From Microbacterium sp. USTB-Y (GTDB lineage Bacteria; Actinomycetota; Actinomycetes; Actinomycetales; Microbacteriaceae), in the NCBI RefSeq assembly GCF_023703415.1, contig NZ_JAGMTU010000003.1:681150-745149 (forward strand): a stretch of 64,000 bases of DNA, in the 5' to 3' direction. Position numbers and translations under genes: made by a program. Positions 25,546-33,805 of the stretch are shown one piece after another (position 1 is the first letter of the stretch; the number at the start of each line of letters is the position of its first letter). The notes under the pieces were generated by a model, which was not told the DNA's origin, did not search any database, and saw only the letters and a program-made list of their open reading frames with translations.

Positions 25546-26844
25546 TCAGCCTACGGCGACCGGGCGGGCGCCGATCTGCAGGACGGGGGCGGCGCAGCAG
25601 CCGTCGGCGGTGCCGTCGAAGTCGCCGGATCCTCCGCACACGCCGGTGCTCGGGAGGACCAGCTCGTTGCGCGACGCGGCCTCGTGGTCGCCGACGAGGT
25701 GGGCGACGACGCTGCGGACCTGCTCGTAGCCGGTGAGGGCGAGGAAGGTCGGCGCGCGGCCGTAGCTCTTCGCCCCGACGATGAAGAACCCGGGCTCCGG
25801 CTGCGCGAGCTCGCGCGCACCCGTCGCGCCGACGGATCCGCAGGAGTGGATGTTCGGGTCGATCTCCGCGGCGATGCCGGAAACCGCCTCGAGCGCGGGG
25901 TCGAGGGAGATCCGCAGCTCGGACAGGAACGCGGTGTCGGGACGGAACCCGGTGAGGGCGAAGACGTGGCCGGCACCCGGGATCTCCCGACCGTCGTCCG
26001 CCACGACCGAGACTCCCTCGGGGTGAGGGCGGAGCTCGGCGACGCGGAACCCGGTGACCACCTCGACCAGGCCCTTCTCCATCGCCTGCCGCGCCCGGAT
26101 CCCGAGGGCGGCGCGCTCGGGCAGGCCGTCGCCCGCGCCTCCGCCGAACACCGAGCCCGTGCTGCCGCGCCGCAGCACCCAGGTCACCCGCGTGCCCGGC
26201 GCGGTGCGGGCCAGTTCCGTCAGTCGCAGCACCGCGTGGGCGGCGGAGTTGCCCGCGCCCACGACGACCACGTGCGTCCCCGCGTGCGACGAGACGTCGT
26301 GCGGGATGCGGTACGAGACGCGGTCGCCCGCGGCGCGCTCGCCGAGTGCGGGAAGGCCGTCCGCGCCGGCCGGATTCGGCTGCGACCAGGTGCCGCTCGC
26401 GTCGATCACGGCCCGTGCGGAGAGGCGACCCTCGCCGCCGTCGGCATCGAGCGTGTGCACGAGGAACGGCGCCTCGGCGCGACCCGAGTCGACCACGAGG
26501 TCGCGTCCGGCGCGGGTGATGCCCGTCACGGTCAGGCCGGTGCGGACGCGGTCGCCCAGCGCTGCGGCGAGAGGCGCGAGGTAGCGGTCGATCCACTCGT
26601 CGCCGGTCGGGTACCCGGAGTCCGGCGCGACCCAGCCGGTGCGCTCCAGCAGGCGCTGCGCCGCGCCGTCGACGAGCTCGGGCCAGCCGGAGAAGAGCCG
26701 CACCTGACCCCATTCCGCCACTGCGGCGGCGACGGAGGCGCCGCGCTCGAGCACGACCACCTCCTGTCCGCGCTCGACGAGATGCGCGGCGGCGGCGAGC
26801 CCCTGCGGGCCGGCGCCCACGACGACGACGGGCGGTTCGGACAT
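25546..26844 (-). CDS. arsO: ArsO-type flavin monooxygenase in ars operon
   Basis: 432 residues, ATG after GAGGAG. FAD-binding VVVGAGPQGLAAAAHL (6-21), an NADPH-binding motif VVVVGAGNSAAHAVL, and YPTGDEWIDRYLAPLA are the layout of ArsO-like flavin-dependent monooxygenases. The C-terminus has a Cys-rich tail (GVCGGSGDFDGTADGCCAA) as in other ars-operon members of this group. It heads an operon with arsC and is divergent from arsR. The biochemical role of ArsO is not firmly settled; a role in handling arsenic through flavin chemistry is inferred from context. Confidence 0.85.
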   Translation of the reverse strand: MSEPPVVVVGAGPQGLAAAAHLVERGQEVVVLERGASVAAAVAEWGQVRLFSGWPELVDGAAQRLLERTGWVAPDSGYPTGDEWIDRYLAPLAAALGDRVRTGLTVTGITRAGRDLVVDSGRAEAPFLVHTLDADGGEGRLSARAVIDASGTWSQPNPAGADGLPALGERAAGDRVSYRIPHDVSSHAGTHVVVVGAGNSAAHAVLRLTELARTAPGTRVTWVLRRGSTGSVFGGGAGDGLPERAALGIRARQAMEKGLVEVVTGFRVAELRPHPEGVSVVADDGREIPGAGHVFALTGFRPDTAFLSELRISLDPALEAVSGIAAEIDPNIHSCGSVGATGARELAQPEPGFFIVGAKSYGRAPTFLALTGYEQVRSVVAHLVGDHEAASRNELVLPSTGVCGGSGDFDGTADGCCAAPVLQIGARPVAVG

Positions 26845-26871
26845 CGGTACTCCTCGGCTCGGCGCTTATCC

Positions 26872-26887
26872 ATTGAAAGACTTCAAT
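26872..26887. promoter_or_regulatory. Candidate ArsR operator 1
   Basis: ATTGAAAGACTTCAAT: 6-bp inverted arms with a 4-bp spacer, placed 28 bp from the arsO start. TGAAAGACT recurs at 26927-26935 and CAATACG at 26884 and 26920. Confidence 0.6.
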
Positions 26888-26901
26888 ACGACTACCGTCG
26901 G

Positions 26902-26915
26902 ACATCTATCGATGT
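26902..26915. promoter_or_regulatory. Candidate ArsR operator 2
   Basis: ACATC TATC GATGT: inverted arms in the middle of the 97-bp arsO-arsR gap, just beside a TTGACA -35-like word on the minus strand (26921-26916). Binding here would silence both genes. Confidence 0.55.
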
Positions 26916-26941
26916 TTGTCAATACGTGAAAGACTGCGTGC

Positions 26942-27283
26942 ATGACGCTCCCCGTGACCATCGAGACCGACGCCTGCTGCGCCACCGCGCGTGAGCCCCG
27001 CGTCGGAGCGGAGGAGGCCGAGCGGATCGCGCGGGTGTTCAAGGCGCTGGGGGATCCGACGCGCGTCAAGCTGCTGTCGCTCATCGCGGGTGGCGAGGGG
27101 GGCGAGGCGTGCATCTGCGACCTGACCGCGCCGGTCGGGCTCTCCCAGGGGACCGTGTCGCACCACATGAAGCTGCTCGCCGAGGCCGGGCTCGTCACCC
27201 GCGAGCAGCGCGGGCGGTGGGCCTACTTCGCGATCGCCGAGGGCGCGCTGGACGGCGCTGCCGCCTCGCTGCGGGCGCTCTGA
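26942..27283 (+). CDS. arsR: ArsR/SmtB-family arsenic-responsive repressor
   Basis: 113 residues. Winged-helix core with FKALGDPTRVKLLSLIA and VGLSQGTVSHHMKLLAEAGL. A Cys pair at the N-terminus (C12, C13 in ETDACCATA) plus C57/C59 in EACICDL match the arrangement of Corynebacterium glutamicum ArsR, where two N-terminal cysteines of one subunit and one cysteine of the other bind arsenite. This differs from the plasmid R773 type, which uses CVC in the recognition helix. Divergent from arsO-arsC, whose shared gap has two dyads. ATG with no ribosome binding site; possibly leaderless. Confidence 0.93.
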   Translation: MTLPVTIETDACCATAREPRVGAEEAERIARVFKALGDPTRVKLLSLIAGGEGGEACICDLTAPVGLSQGTVSHHMKLLAEAGLVTREQRGRWAYFAIAEGALDGAAASLRAL

Positions 27284-27334
27284 GGCGCGGCTGAGGGCGC
27301 GGTCGGGGCGAGTCTCGGCCTCGGCGGGACCCGA

Positions 27335-28567
27335 CTAGACCCTGGCGTCCTGCCGGGGGATCCACACCTGCTTGATGATGATGAGGATCGACGCCGTCAC
27401 GGGCACCGCGATGAGCGCCCCGAGCAGTCCGAGCAGAGTGCCGCCGACGAGGGCGCCGATCACCACGAGCGAGCCGGGGATCGCGATCGCCTTGCTCATC
27501 ACCCGCGGGGTGATGACGTACGCCTCGACCTGCATGTAGACGACGTAGACCGCCGCGAAGATGAGCGCCATGACCGGCGAGCTGAACAGGGCGATGCCGG
27601 TGCCGATGATCCAGAAGAGCACGGATCCGACGAGCGGGATCAGCGTGATGAGGAACGCGACGGTCGCCATGAGGGGCGGGAACGGCAGCCCGAGCACGAG
27701 GTACAGCACGAACACGATCACCGCGTTGATGAAGGCGAGGCCGACCATGCCCATCACGTAGCCGCCGACCGATTCGGTGATCTGCTCGGTGATGCGGTCG
27801 ACGCTGCGGCGGTCTCGCGCGGGAGCGAGACGGAGGAGCCCGGACTTCATCGAGGGCAGGGTGGCGAGGAAGTAGAGGGTCAGCACGAGCACGATCAGCC
27901 CGCCCGAGATGCCCGTCGCGATGCCGGTGGCGATGCCCGTGCCGATCTGCAGCGCGCCGCCGCCGATCTGCGCGATCCGGGTCGGGTCGCTGAGGAACTT
28001 CTGCACCTCGGTGACCAGGTCGTTCAGCCCCACCCCGAACTGATTCTCGAGCCAGCCGTAGAACTCGGTGTGCGTGAAGTTGCGGATCGTGGCGGGGATC
28101 CCGGTGACGAACGTGGCGATCTGGTCGATGACGGTCGGCAGGATCGCGAGCACGATGACGACCAGCACGAGCGCGAGCGCCGCGATCACGGCCACGACGG
28201 ACCAGGCTCGGGAGAGCCCGCGCTTCTCGAGCCAGCGCACCGCGGGGTCGAGACCGAGGGCGGCGAAGAGCGCGAACGCGATGTAGATCAGCACCGTCGA
28301 CAGGTTCGACAGCGCGAGGCCGAGCAGGATCGCACCGAGGCCGCCGAGGGTCACCAGGAAGCCGAAGCCGAACGGCCGGTCGATGCGGGTCCAGAACGAG
28401 GCGCGCGGCGGCGCGGCCTCGACGAACCGGCGGGGGCTGATCCCGCCGTCGTCGGCGGTCGGTGCGGCGGTCGCCGTGCCGTCCTCGGCGGTCGCCGTGC
28501 CGGTGCCGGCGGGCGTCGCGGCGGTCTCGTGCGCCGCCTCCTCGGGGGTGCGCTCTTCGCGGCTCAT
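27335..28567 (-). CDS. AI-2E-family (PerM/TqsA-like) transporter
   Basis: 410 residues from ATG 28567; the much longer open frame upstream on this strand is antisense to other genes. The first 60 residues are Thr/Ala/Glu-rich and cytoplasmic. About eight membrane helices follow, in the family pattern: a first group (FGFLVTLGGLGAILLGLAL), a helical insert (NFTHTEFYGWLENQFGVGL) and a conserved late group (LPFPPLMATVAFLITLIPLVGSVL, YMQVEAYVITPRVMSKAIAI-type). The family exports autoinducer-2 or other solutes and often has unknown substrate. Divergent from chorismate mutase with a 75-bp gap. Confidence 0.88.
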   Translation of the reverse strand: MSREERTPEEAAHETAATPAGTGTATAEDGTATAAPTADDGGISPRRFVEAAPPRASFWTRIDRPFGFGFLVTLGGLGAILLGLALSNLSTVLIYIAFALFAALGLDPAVRWLEKRGLSRAWSVVAVIAALALVLVVIVLAILPTVIDQIATFVTGIPATIRNFTHTEFYGWLENQFGVGLNDLVTEVQKFLSDPTRIAQIGGGALQIGTGIATGIATGISGGLIVLVLTLYFLATLPSMKSGLLRLAPARDRRSVDRITEQITESVGGYVMGMVGLAFINAVIVFVLYLVLGLPFPPLMATVAFLITLIPLVGSVLFWIIGTGIALFSSPVMALIFAAVYVVYMQVEAYVITPRVMSKAIAIPGSLVVIGALVGGTLLGLLGALIAVPVTASILIIIKQVWIPRQDARV

Positions 28568-28642
28568 GGCTTTCACTGTAGGGGGCGGGGAGGCGTTATC
28601 GTCGGAGGGATCGCACGTCCGCCGTCCGGTGAGGAGCCCCCG

Positions 28643-28939
28643 ATGACCGCCACCGATCCCCGCACCGAACTGCTGCGACTGCGCGCCAGCATCGACAACA
28701 TCGACGCCGCCCTCATCTTCATGCTCGCGGAGCGTTTCCGCTGCACGCAGCAGGTCGGCGTGCTGAAGGCCGAGCACGAGATGCCGGCCTCGGATCCGGG
28801 CCGCGAGGAGCAGCAGGTCGCCCGGCTGCGGGCGCTCGCGGAGGAGGCGCATCTGGATCCGGAGTTCGCCGAGAAGTGGTTCAACTTCGTCGTCGCCGAG
28901 GTGATCCGGCACCACACGGAGGCCGCCGAGTCGCGCTGA
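28643..28939 (+). CDS. Chorismate mutase (AroQ class II)
   Basis: 98 residues from ATG 28643, after GAGGAG. The three-helix AroQ fold is visible from LLRLRASIDNIDAALIFMLAERFRCTQQVGVLKAEHEMPASDPGREEQQVARLR, read here in pieces: RLRASIDNIDAALI, ERFRCTQQVGVLKAEH and DPGREEQQVARL carry the catalytic Arg, Lys and Glu positions. It would convert chorismate to prephenate in phenylalanine/tyrosine synthesis. Monofunctional, cytoplasmic, no signal peptide. Confidence 0.9.
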   Translation: MTATDPRTELLRLRASIDNIDAALIFMLAERFRCTQQVGVLKAEHEMPASDPGREEQQVARLRALAEEAHLDPEFAEKWFNFVVAEVIRHHTEAAESR

Positions 28940-28987
28940 GCGCGCCGCCCGGCGCGGCCTGGTTCCCCGTCTCACGGCGCGAGGGCC

Positions 28988-29035
28988 GCCCTTCGGGACG
29001 CCCTTCGGGATGCCCTTCGGGATGCGCTTCCGGGG
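28988..29035. repeat. 12-bp tandem repeat after chorismate mutase
   Basis: Four units: GCCCTTCGGGAC, GCCCTTCGGGAT, GCCCTTCGGGAT and a diverged GCGCTTCCGGGG. Each of the first three can form a small hairpin with a UUCG loop. It lies in the 234-bp gap before the sugar operon and may help terminate the chorismate mutase transcript. Confidence 0.8.
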
Positions 29036-29105
29036 CGGACATCGCCCCTGGGCGGGGTGATCGTGCTGCCCGGGCGGATCCGGATCCGAAATCTGTATGA
29101 CGGAA

Positions 29106-29131
29106 CATGATTGTTTTGACGTAAGATCATG
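29106..29131. promoter_or_regulatory. Candidate operator/promoter of sugar operon
   Basis: CATGAT (29106-29111) and ATCATG (29126-29131) are inverted around TTTTGACG, a -35-like word, in an AT-rich patch 45-65 bp before the SIS gene. The DeoR regulator at the end of the operon is the obvious candidate to bind. Confidence 0.5.
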
Positions 29132-29173
29132 CATGGTCGCGCACTCTGCGGACCGAATCGCCGAGGAGGACGC

Positions 29174-30088
29174 ATGACCGACCCGAACGAGACCCTCGCG
29201 CCCGGTGCGCACATGCGCGCGGAGCTCGACTCGCAGCCCGACACCTGGGAGCGCGCCGTCGGCATGACCGCCGAGCAGGCGCTGCTGCCGGCGAAGGGCC
29301 AGCGGGTGGCCGTGATCGGATGCGGCACGTCGTGGTTCATGGCCCAGTCGTACGCCGCGCTGCGCGAGCGCGCCGGCTTCGGGATCACCGACGCCTACGC
29401 CGCCAGCGAGGCGTTCCTGGACCGCGGCTACGACGCCGTCGTGGCGCTGACCCGCTCCGGCACGACGACCGAGGTGCTCGAGCTCGTCGATCAGCTCAAG
29501 GCATCCGGATCCGCTCCGCGCATCGTCGGCGTGATCGGCGACGAGACCTCCCCGCTCGTGGGCATGGTCGACGACGCGATCGTGCTGCCGTTCGCCGATG
29601 AGAAGTCCGTCGTGCAGACCCGCTTCGCCACGACGGCCCTCGCGCTGTTCCGCGCCTCGCTCGGGGAGGACCTCACCGGGGCGATCGCCGACGCCCGCGT
29701 CGCCATCGCCGACGTCGACCCCTCTCTCGCCGAAGCCGAGCAGTACACCTTCCTCGGCCGGGGCTGGACGATCGGGCTCGCGCACGAGGCCGCCCTGAAG
29801 ATGCGCGAGTCGTCGCAGTCGTGGACCGAGTCGTATCCGTCGATGGACTACCGCCACGGTCCGATCGCGATCGCCGCGCCCGGCCGCATCACCTGGCAGT
29901 TCGGCGCGGCGCCGGAAGGGCTCGACGCGCAGGTCGCGGCCACGGGCGGTCGCTGGGTGCAGCACCCGATCGACCCGATGGCCGATCTCGCGCGACTGCA
30001 CCGGGTGGCGCTGGACCGCGCGCTCGCCAAGGGGCTCAACCCCGACGAGCCGCGCAACCTCACCCGTTCGGTCATCCTCGAGGACTGA
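29174..30088 (+). CDS. SIS-domain phosphosugar isomerase/deaminase (AgaS/GlmS-like)
   Basis: 304 residues from ATG 29174, directly after GAGGAGG. Two SIS halves: first with VAVIGCGTSWFMAQSYA and VVALTRSGTTTEVLELVDQL, second with FLGRGWTIGLAHEAALKMRES and YPSMDYRHGPIAIAAPG. The SGTTTE sugar-phosphate loop and ALKMRE motif are those of glutamine-free aldose-ketose isomerases/deaminases, as in AgaS, which turns galactosamine-6-phosphate into tagatose-6-phosphate. With the kinase and aldolase downstream it would feed an amino-sugar or related sugar phosphate into glycolysis. Specificity is inferred from neighbours. Confidence 0.87.
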   Translation: MTDPNETLAPGAHMRAELDSQPDTWERAVGMTAEQALLPAKGQRVAVIGCGTSWFMAQSYAALRERAGFGITDAYAASEAFLDRGYDAVVALTRSGTTTEVLELVDQLKASGSAPRIVGVIGDETSPLVGMVDDAIVLPFADEKSVVQTRFATTALALFRASLGEDLTGAIADARVAIADVDPSLAEAEQYTFLGRGWTIGLAHEAALKMRESSQSWTESYPSMDYRHGPIAIAAPGRITWQFGAAPEGLDAQVAATGGRWVQHPIDPMADLARLHRVALDRALAKGLNPDEPRNLTRSVILED

Positions 30089-30097
30089 GGGCCCGCC

Positions 30098-31117
30098 ATG
30101 ACCCTTGCCTTCGGCGACGCGGCGCACGACGCGGCCGCGGCGGCGCGTGCTGTGCCCGACGTGGTCACCGACGCGTCGGGGGATCCGCTCGCGCAGGCGG
30201 CCGAGCTCGGGGCGGGCGCACCCGTGCTCGCCTTCGACGTGGGCGGCACCGACATCAAGTCGGCGCTGTTCGATGCCGAAGGGGCGATGCTCGGCCTGCG
30301 TCGCACGCCGACGCCCGAGCCCGGAGCCGACCTGCCCGAGCGGCTCGTGGCCCGTCTCGTCGAGCTCGGCGCGCAGCTGCGCGAGGAGCATCCGGAGGTG
30401 GATCCGGTCGCCGTCGGTCTCGTCGTCCCCGGCATCGTCGACGAGGTCGCCGGGGTCGGGGTGTTCGCGAGCAACATGGGCTGGCGGAACGCCCCCATCC
30501 GGCAGATCGCGGAGAAGGCGTTCGGGCTGCCCGTCGCCTTCGACCACGACGTGCGCACGGGCGGCTGGGCGGAGCACGTACTCGGCGGCGCCCGGCCCTA
30601 CCCCGACTCGATCGTGCTGATCATCGGCACCGGCATCGCCGGCGCCCTGCTGCTGGGCGGCGTGCCGTTCACCTCGGGCGGCTACGCCGGCGAGGTCGGC
30701 CACTCGCCGGTCGCGGACGCGCCGCTGTGCGCGTGCGGCGCCCGGGGGTGCCTCGAGGCGATCGCCTCGGCCGGAGCGATCGCCCGGCGTTACACCGAGC
30801 GCACCGGCGTCGCGGTCGACGGGGCGAAGGAGGTCATCGCGCTCGCCGGTGCGGGGGACGAAGCCGCCGCCGCGGTCTGGGAGGAGGCGCTCGACGCGCT
30901 GGCCCTGTCGATCGCGCAGCTCACCGCGGTCATCGCTCCCCAGGCGGTCGTGATCGGCGGCGGGCTGTCCCGCGCGGGCGGGGCGTTGTTCGACGAGCTC
31001 CGCGCGCGGCTGAAGGCGCGACTCAGCTTCCACCGGATCCCCGAGCTGGTGCCCGCGCAGCTGCTGGGCAACGCCGGGATCCTGGGGGCGGCCCTGCGAG
31101 CGAGGAGCCTCGGATGA
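30098..31117 (+). CDS. ROK-family sugar kinase
   Basis: 339 residues, 9 bp after the SIS gene. ATP-binding AFDVGGTDIKSALFD, the ROK repressor-like body, and the zinc motif CACGARGCLEAIAS (CxCGxxGC) with a preceding His in GEVGHSPV are all present, so it is a catalytic sugar kinase, not a NagC-type repressor (no N-terminal helix-turn-helix). About 45 N-terminal residues precede the kinase core and look disordered. Phosphorylates a hexose or N-acetylhexosamine at C6. Stop overlaps the next gene by 4 bp. Confidence 0.87.
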   Translation: MTLAFGDAAHDAAAAARAVPDVVTDASGDPLAQAAELGAGAPVLAFDVGGTDIKSALFDAEGAMLGLRRTPTPEPGADLPERLVARLVELGAQLREEHPEVDPVAVGLVVPGIVDEVAGVGVFASNMGWRNAPIRQIAEKAFGLPVAFDHDVRTGGWAEHVLGGARPYPDSIVLIIGTGIAGALLLGGVPFTSGGYAGEVGHSPVADAPLCACGARGCLEAIASAGAIARRYTERTGVAVDGAKEVIALAGAGDEAAAAVWEEALDALALSIAQLTAVIAPQAVVIGGGLSRAGGALFDELRARLKARLSFHRIPELVPAQLLGNAGILGAALRARSLG

Positions 31118-32118
31118 TCGTGACCGTCACGCCCAACCCGGCACTGGATCTCACCTGGCATGTCGACCGGATCGTGCCCGGCGGAACCCACCGCGCCGAC
31201 ACCGGTGTCGCCCGCGCGGGCGGCAAGGGCCTGAACGTCGCCCGGGTGGCGCACGCGCAGGGAGCCCCCGTGCGCGCCCTGGCCACCGCCGGCGGACCGA
31301 CCGGAGACGAGTTCGCGGCCGAGCTCGCCGCCTCCGGGGTGCCGCATGAGCTGATCGCCGTGCAGGGGGCGACACGCCGCAGCATCGCCCTGGTCGACGC
31401 GCACCTCGGCGACACCACGATCGTCAACGAACGCGGGCTGAACCCCGCCCCCGCCGAGTGGGATGCGCTGAAGGAGGCGGTGCGCCGATCGCTGGACACG
31501 GCTCCGGCGCGCAGCCGGCGCCCGGTGCTGGTGCTTTCCGGCTCCCTTCCCCCCGGGGCCCCCGCCGACCTGCTGCCGGCGCTGATCGGCCTGGGCCGCG
31601 AGGCCGGGGCCGCGGTGATCGCCGACACCTCGGGGCCCGCGCTGCTCTCCGCCGCCGATGCCGGTGCGACCGTGCTCAAGCCCAACGCCGCCGAGCTCGC
31701 CGAGGCGACCGGGATCGCCGACCCCGTGGCGGGGGCGTGCGAGCTGCTGCACCGCGGGGCATCCCTGGTCCTGCTCTCCCGGGGCGCGGACGGGATGCTC
31801 GCCGTGACGAGCGATGTGATCGTGCGCGCCCGCCTCGCGGAACCGCTCGCCGGCAACCCGACCGGAGCCGGCGACGCCGCCGTCGCCGCGTGCGCCGTGC
31901 TGCTCGCCCGGGGCGAGAAGGATCCGAGCGTGCTGCTGCGCCGCGCGACCGCCTGGTCGGCAGCGGCGGTGCTCATGCCGCTCGCGGGCGAGATCCATCC
32001 GTCCTGGCCCGACCTCGAGGCCGGCGTCCTCGTCGACAGCCCGTCGCTGACCGCGCTGCACCGGGTCCCCTGGTCCGCGCGCCCCGTCCCCGTCGTCCCC
32101 GGAAAGGACCCCCGATGA
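31114..32118 (+). CDS. PfkB-family 1-phosphofructokinase/tagatose-6-phosphate kinase
   Basis: 334 residues from ATG 31114, overlapping the ROK stop. MIVTVTPNPALDLTWHVD, RAGGKGLNVARVAHAQG and the anion-hole/catalytic motif GNPTGAGDAAVAA are PfkB signatures of the hexose-phosphate subgroup (FruK, LacC, PfkB). It would add the second phosphate to fructose- or tagatose-phosphate so that the aldolase downstream can cleave it. 4-bp overlap with the aldolase gene. Confidence 0.9.
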   Translation: MIVTVTPNPALDLTWHVDRIVPGGTHRADTGVARAGGKGLNVARVAHAQGAPVRALATAGGPTGDEFAAELAASGVPHELIAVQGATRRSIALVDAHLGDTTIVNERGLNPAPAEWDALKEAVRRSLDTAPARSRRPVLVLSGSLPPGAPADLLPALIGLGREAGAAVIADTSGPALLSAADAGATVLKPNAAELAEATGIADPVAGACELLHRGASLVLLSRGADGMLAVTSDVIVRARLAEPLAGNPTGAGDAAVAACAVLLARGEKDPSVLLRRATAWSAAAVLMPLAGEIHPSWPDLEAGVLVDSPSLTALHRVPWSARPVPVVPGKDPR

Positions 32119-32984
32119 CCCTCGTCTCCGCCCGCGATCTCGTGCACGACGCCGCCCGCCGCGGCACCGGCGTCGGCGCGTTCAACGTGATCCACCTGGA
32201 GACGGCCGAGGCGCTCGTCTCCGCATCCGCCCAGGCCGGGCTGCCCGTCATCCTGCAGATCTCGCAGAACTGCGCCGACTACCACGGCGGCCTCGAGCCG
32301 ATCGCGCTCGCCACTCTCGCCGTGGCCCGCCGGGCTGCGACTCCGGTCGCCGTCCACCTCGACCACGCCGAGCGGCCCGAGCTCGTCGACGAGGCGATCG
32401 CGCTCGGGTTCGGATCCGTGATGTTCGACGGCGGGAAGCTCGACTACGCCGAGAACGTCGCGCTCACGGCGCAGGTCGTGGAGCGCGCGCACGCCGCCGA
32501 GGTCTACGTCGAGGGCGAACTCGGCGAGGTCGGCGGCAAGGACGGCGCCCACGCGCCGGGCGTACGCACCGATCCGCAGGAGGCGCGGGCGTTCGTGGCG
32601 GAGACGGGGGTGGATGCGCTCGCGGTGGCGGTGGGCTCCTCACACGCGATGACCGATCGCACCGCCGCACTCGACCTCGACCTCATCGCCCGGCTCCGTA
32701 CCGCGCTGCGCGGCGCGGGGGAAGACGGCGCCGACGTGCCCCTGGTGCTGCACGGCTCCAGCGGGGTGCCCGACGAGGCGATCGCCGCCGCCGTGCGCGC
32801 CGGCATGACGAAGATCAACGTGTCCACGCACCTGAACGGCTTCTTCACGCGCGCGATCCGGCAGCGGCTGGATGAGGACCCGCGGCTCGTCGACTCGCGC
32901 AAGTACCTCGCGCCCGCCCGGGATGCGGTCGCCGGCGAGGCCGCACGACTGCTGCGCCTGTTCGCACTCCAGGACGCCGCGTGA
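32115..32984 (+). CDS. Class II ketose-bisphosphate aldolase (FbaA/KbaY-like)
   Basis: 289 residues. Zinc ligands of class II aldolases are visible in VAVHLDHAE and the later His of VAVGSSHAMTD and LVLHGSSGVPDEAI, and the phosphate loop in MTKINVSTHLN. EGELGEVGGKDGAH is the mobile loop. Splits fructose- or tagatose-1,6-bisphosphate to DHAP and glyceraldehyde-3-phosphate. Position between a PfkB kinase and a DeoR regulator suggests a peripheral sugar pathway, not housekeeping glycolysis. Confidence 0.9.
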   Translation: MTLVSARDLVHDAARRGTGVGAFNVIHLETAEALVSASAQAGLPVILQISQNCADYHGGLEPIALATLAVARRAATPVAVHLDHAERPELVDEAIALGFGSVMFDGGKLDYAENVALTAQVVERAHAAEVYVEGELGEVGGKDGAHAPGVRTDPQEARAFVAETGVDALAVAVGSSHAMTDRTAALDLDLIARLRTALRGAGEDGADVPLVLHGSSGVPDEAIAAAVRAGMTKINVSTHLNGFFTRAIRQRLDEDPRLVDSRKYLAPARDAVAGEAARLLRLFALQDAA

Positions 32985-33757
32985 ACCGCGCCCACCGGCT
33001 CACGGCGATCCTCGACCTGCTCGCCGCGCGCGGCGACGTGGCGGTCGAGGAGCTGGCGGAGCGCTTCGACGCCTCGGCCGCGACCATCCGCCGCGATCTG
33101 GACAGCCTGTCCGAGCGCCGCCTGCTCACCCGCACCCACGGCGGCGCCGTGGCGCAGTCCGTCGCCTACGAGCTGCCCGTCCGCTACAAGAGCCATCAGC
33201 GCACGTCGCAGAAGGAGCGCATCGCGCAGGCCGCGTCCGCACTCGTCACGCCCGGCTCGATCGTCGGCCTCTCCGGGGGCACCACCACGACGGCGATCGC
33301 GTCGGCGCTCGCCGCGCGGGAGGATCTCGCCGACCAGGGTCTCACCGTGGTGACGAACGCCGTGAACATCGCCGCCCAGCTCGCCACGCGGCCCGACATC
33401 AAGGTCGTCGTCACCGGCGGCGTGATCCACTCCCGCAGCTACGAGCTCGTGGGGCCGTTCGTAGAGCAGTTGCTCGCCGGCATCGCGCTGGACATCGCGT
33501 TCATCGGGGTGAACGCGATCTCGGCCGACGGCGTCGCCAGCACCCATGACGAGCGCGAGGCGGCGGTGAACCGGCTGATGGCGAGCCGCGCCCGTCGTGC
33601 GGTGATCGTCGCCGACTCCTCGAAGATCGGGGCGTCGGCGTTCGCCGCCGTCGGCGGATCCGAGCTGTTCCCGATGCTGCTCACCGACGACGGCGTCGCG
33701 GCCGCGGATCAGGCCGCGCTCCGCGACGCCGGCTACGAGGTCGTGCAGGCGGGCTGA
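32981..33757 (+). CDS. DeoR/GlpR-family sugar-responsive repressor
   Basis: 258 residues from GTG 32981 (overlaps aldolase stop). DeoR helix-turn-helix (LTAILDLLAARGDVAVEELA, DASAATIRRDLDSLSERRL, TRTHGGAV) followed by the isomerase-like sensor domain with VGLSGGTTTTAIASAL, VVTNAVNIAAQLA and AFIGVNAIS, which binds a phosphorylated sugar. It closes the operon it probably controls through the dyad at 29106-29131. Confidence 0.92.
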   Translation: MNRAHRLTAILDLLAARGDVAVEELAERFDASAATIRRDLDSLSERRLLTRTHGGAVAQSVAYELPVRYKSHQRTSQKERIAQAASALVTPGSIVGLSGGTTTTAIASALAAREDLADQGLTVVTNAVNIAAQLATRPDIKVVVTGGVIHSRSYELVGPFVEQLLAGIALDIAFIGVNAISADGVASTHDEREAAVNRLMASRARRAVIVADSSKIGASAFAAVGGSELFPMLLTDDGVAAADQAALRDAGYEVVQAG

Positions 33758-33805
33758 GCGCCGGATCCGCCGGGCTCCACCGGACGGCGCCGGCACCCGC
33801 CGGCC

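Noticed and set aside
28568..31033. Minus-strand extension making the AI-2E protein 1232 codons long
   Set aside because: It lies antisense to chorismate mutase, SIS and ROK genes; the membrane protein has a good ATG at 28567.
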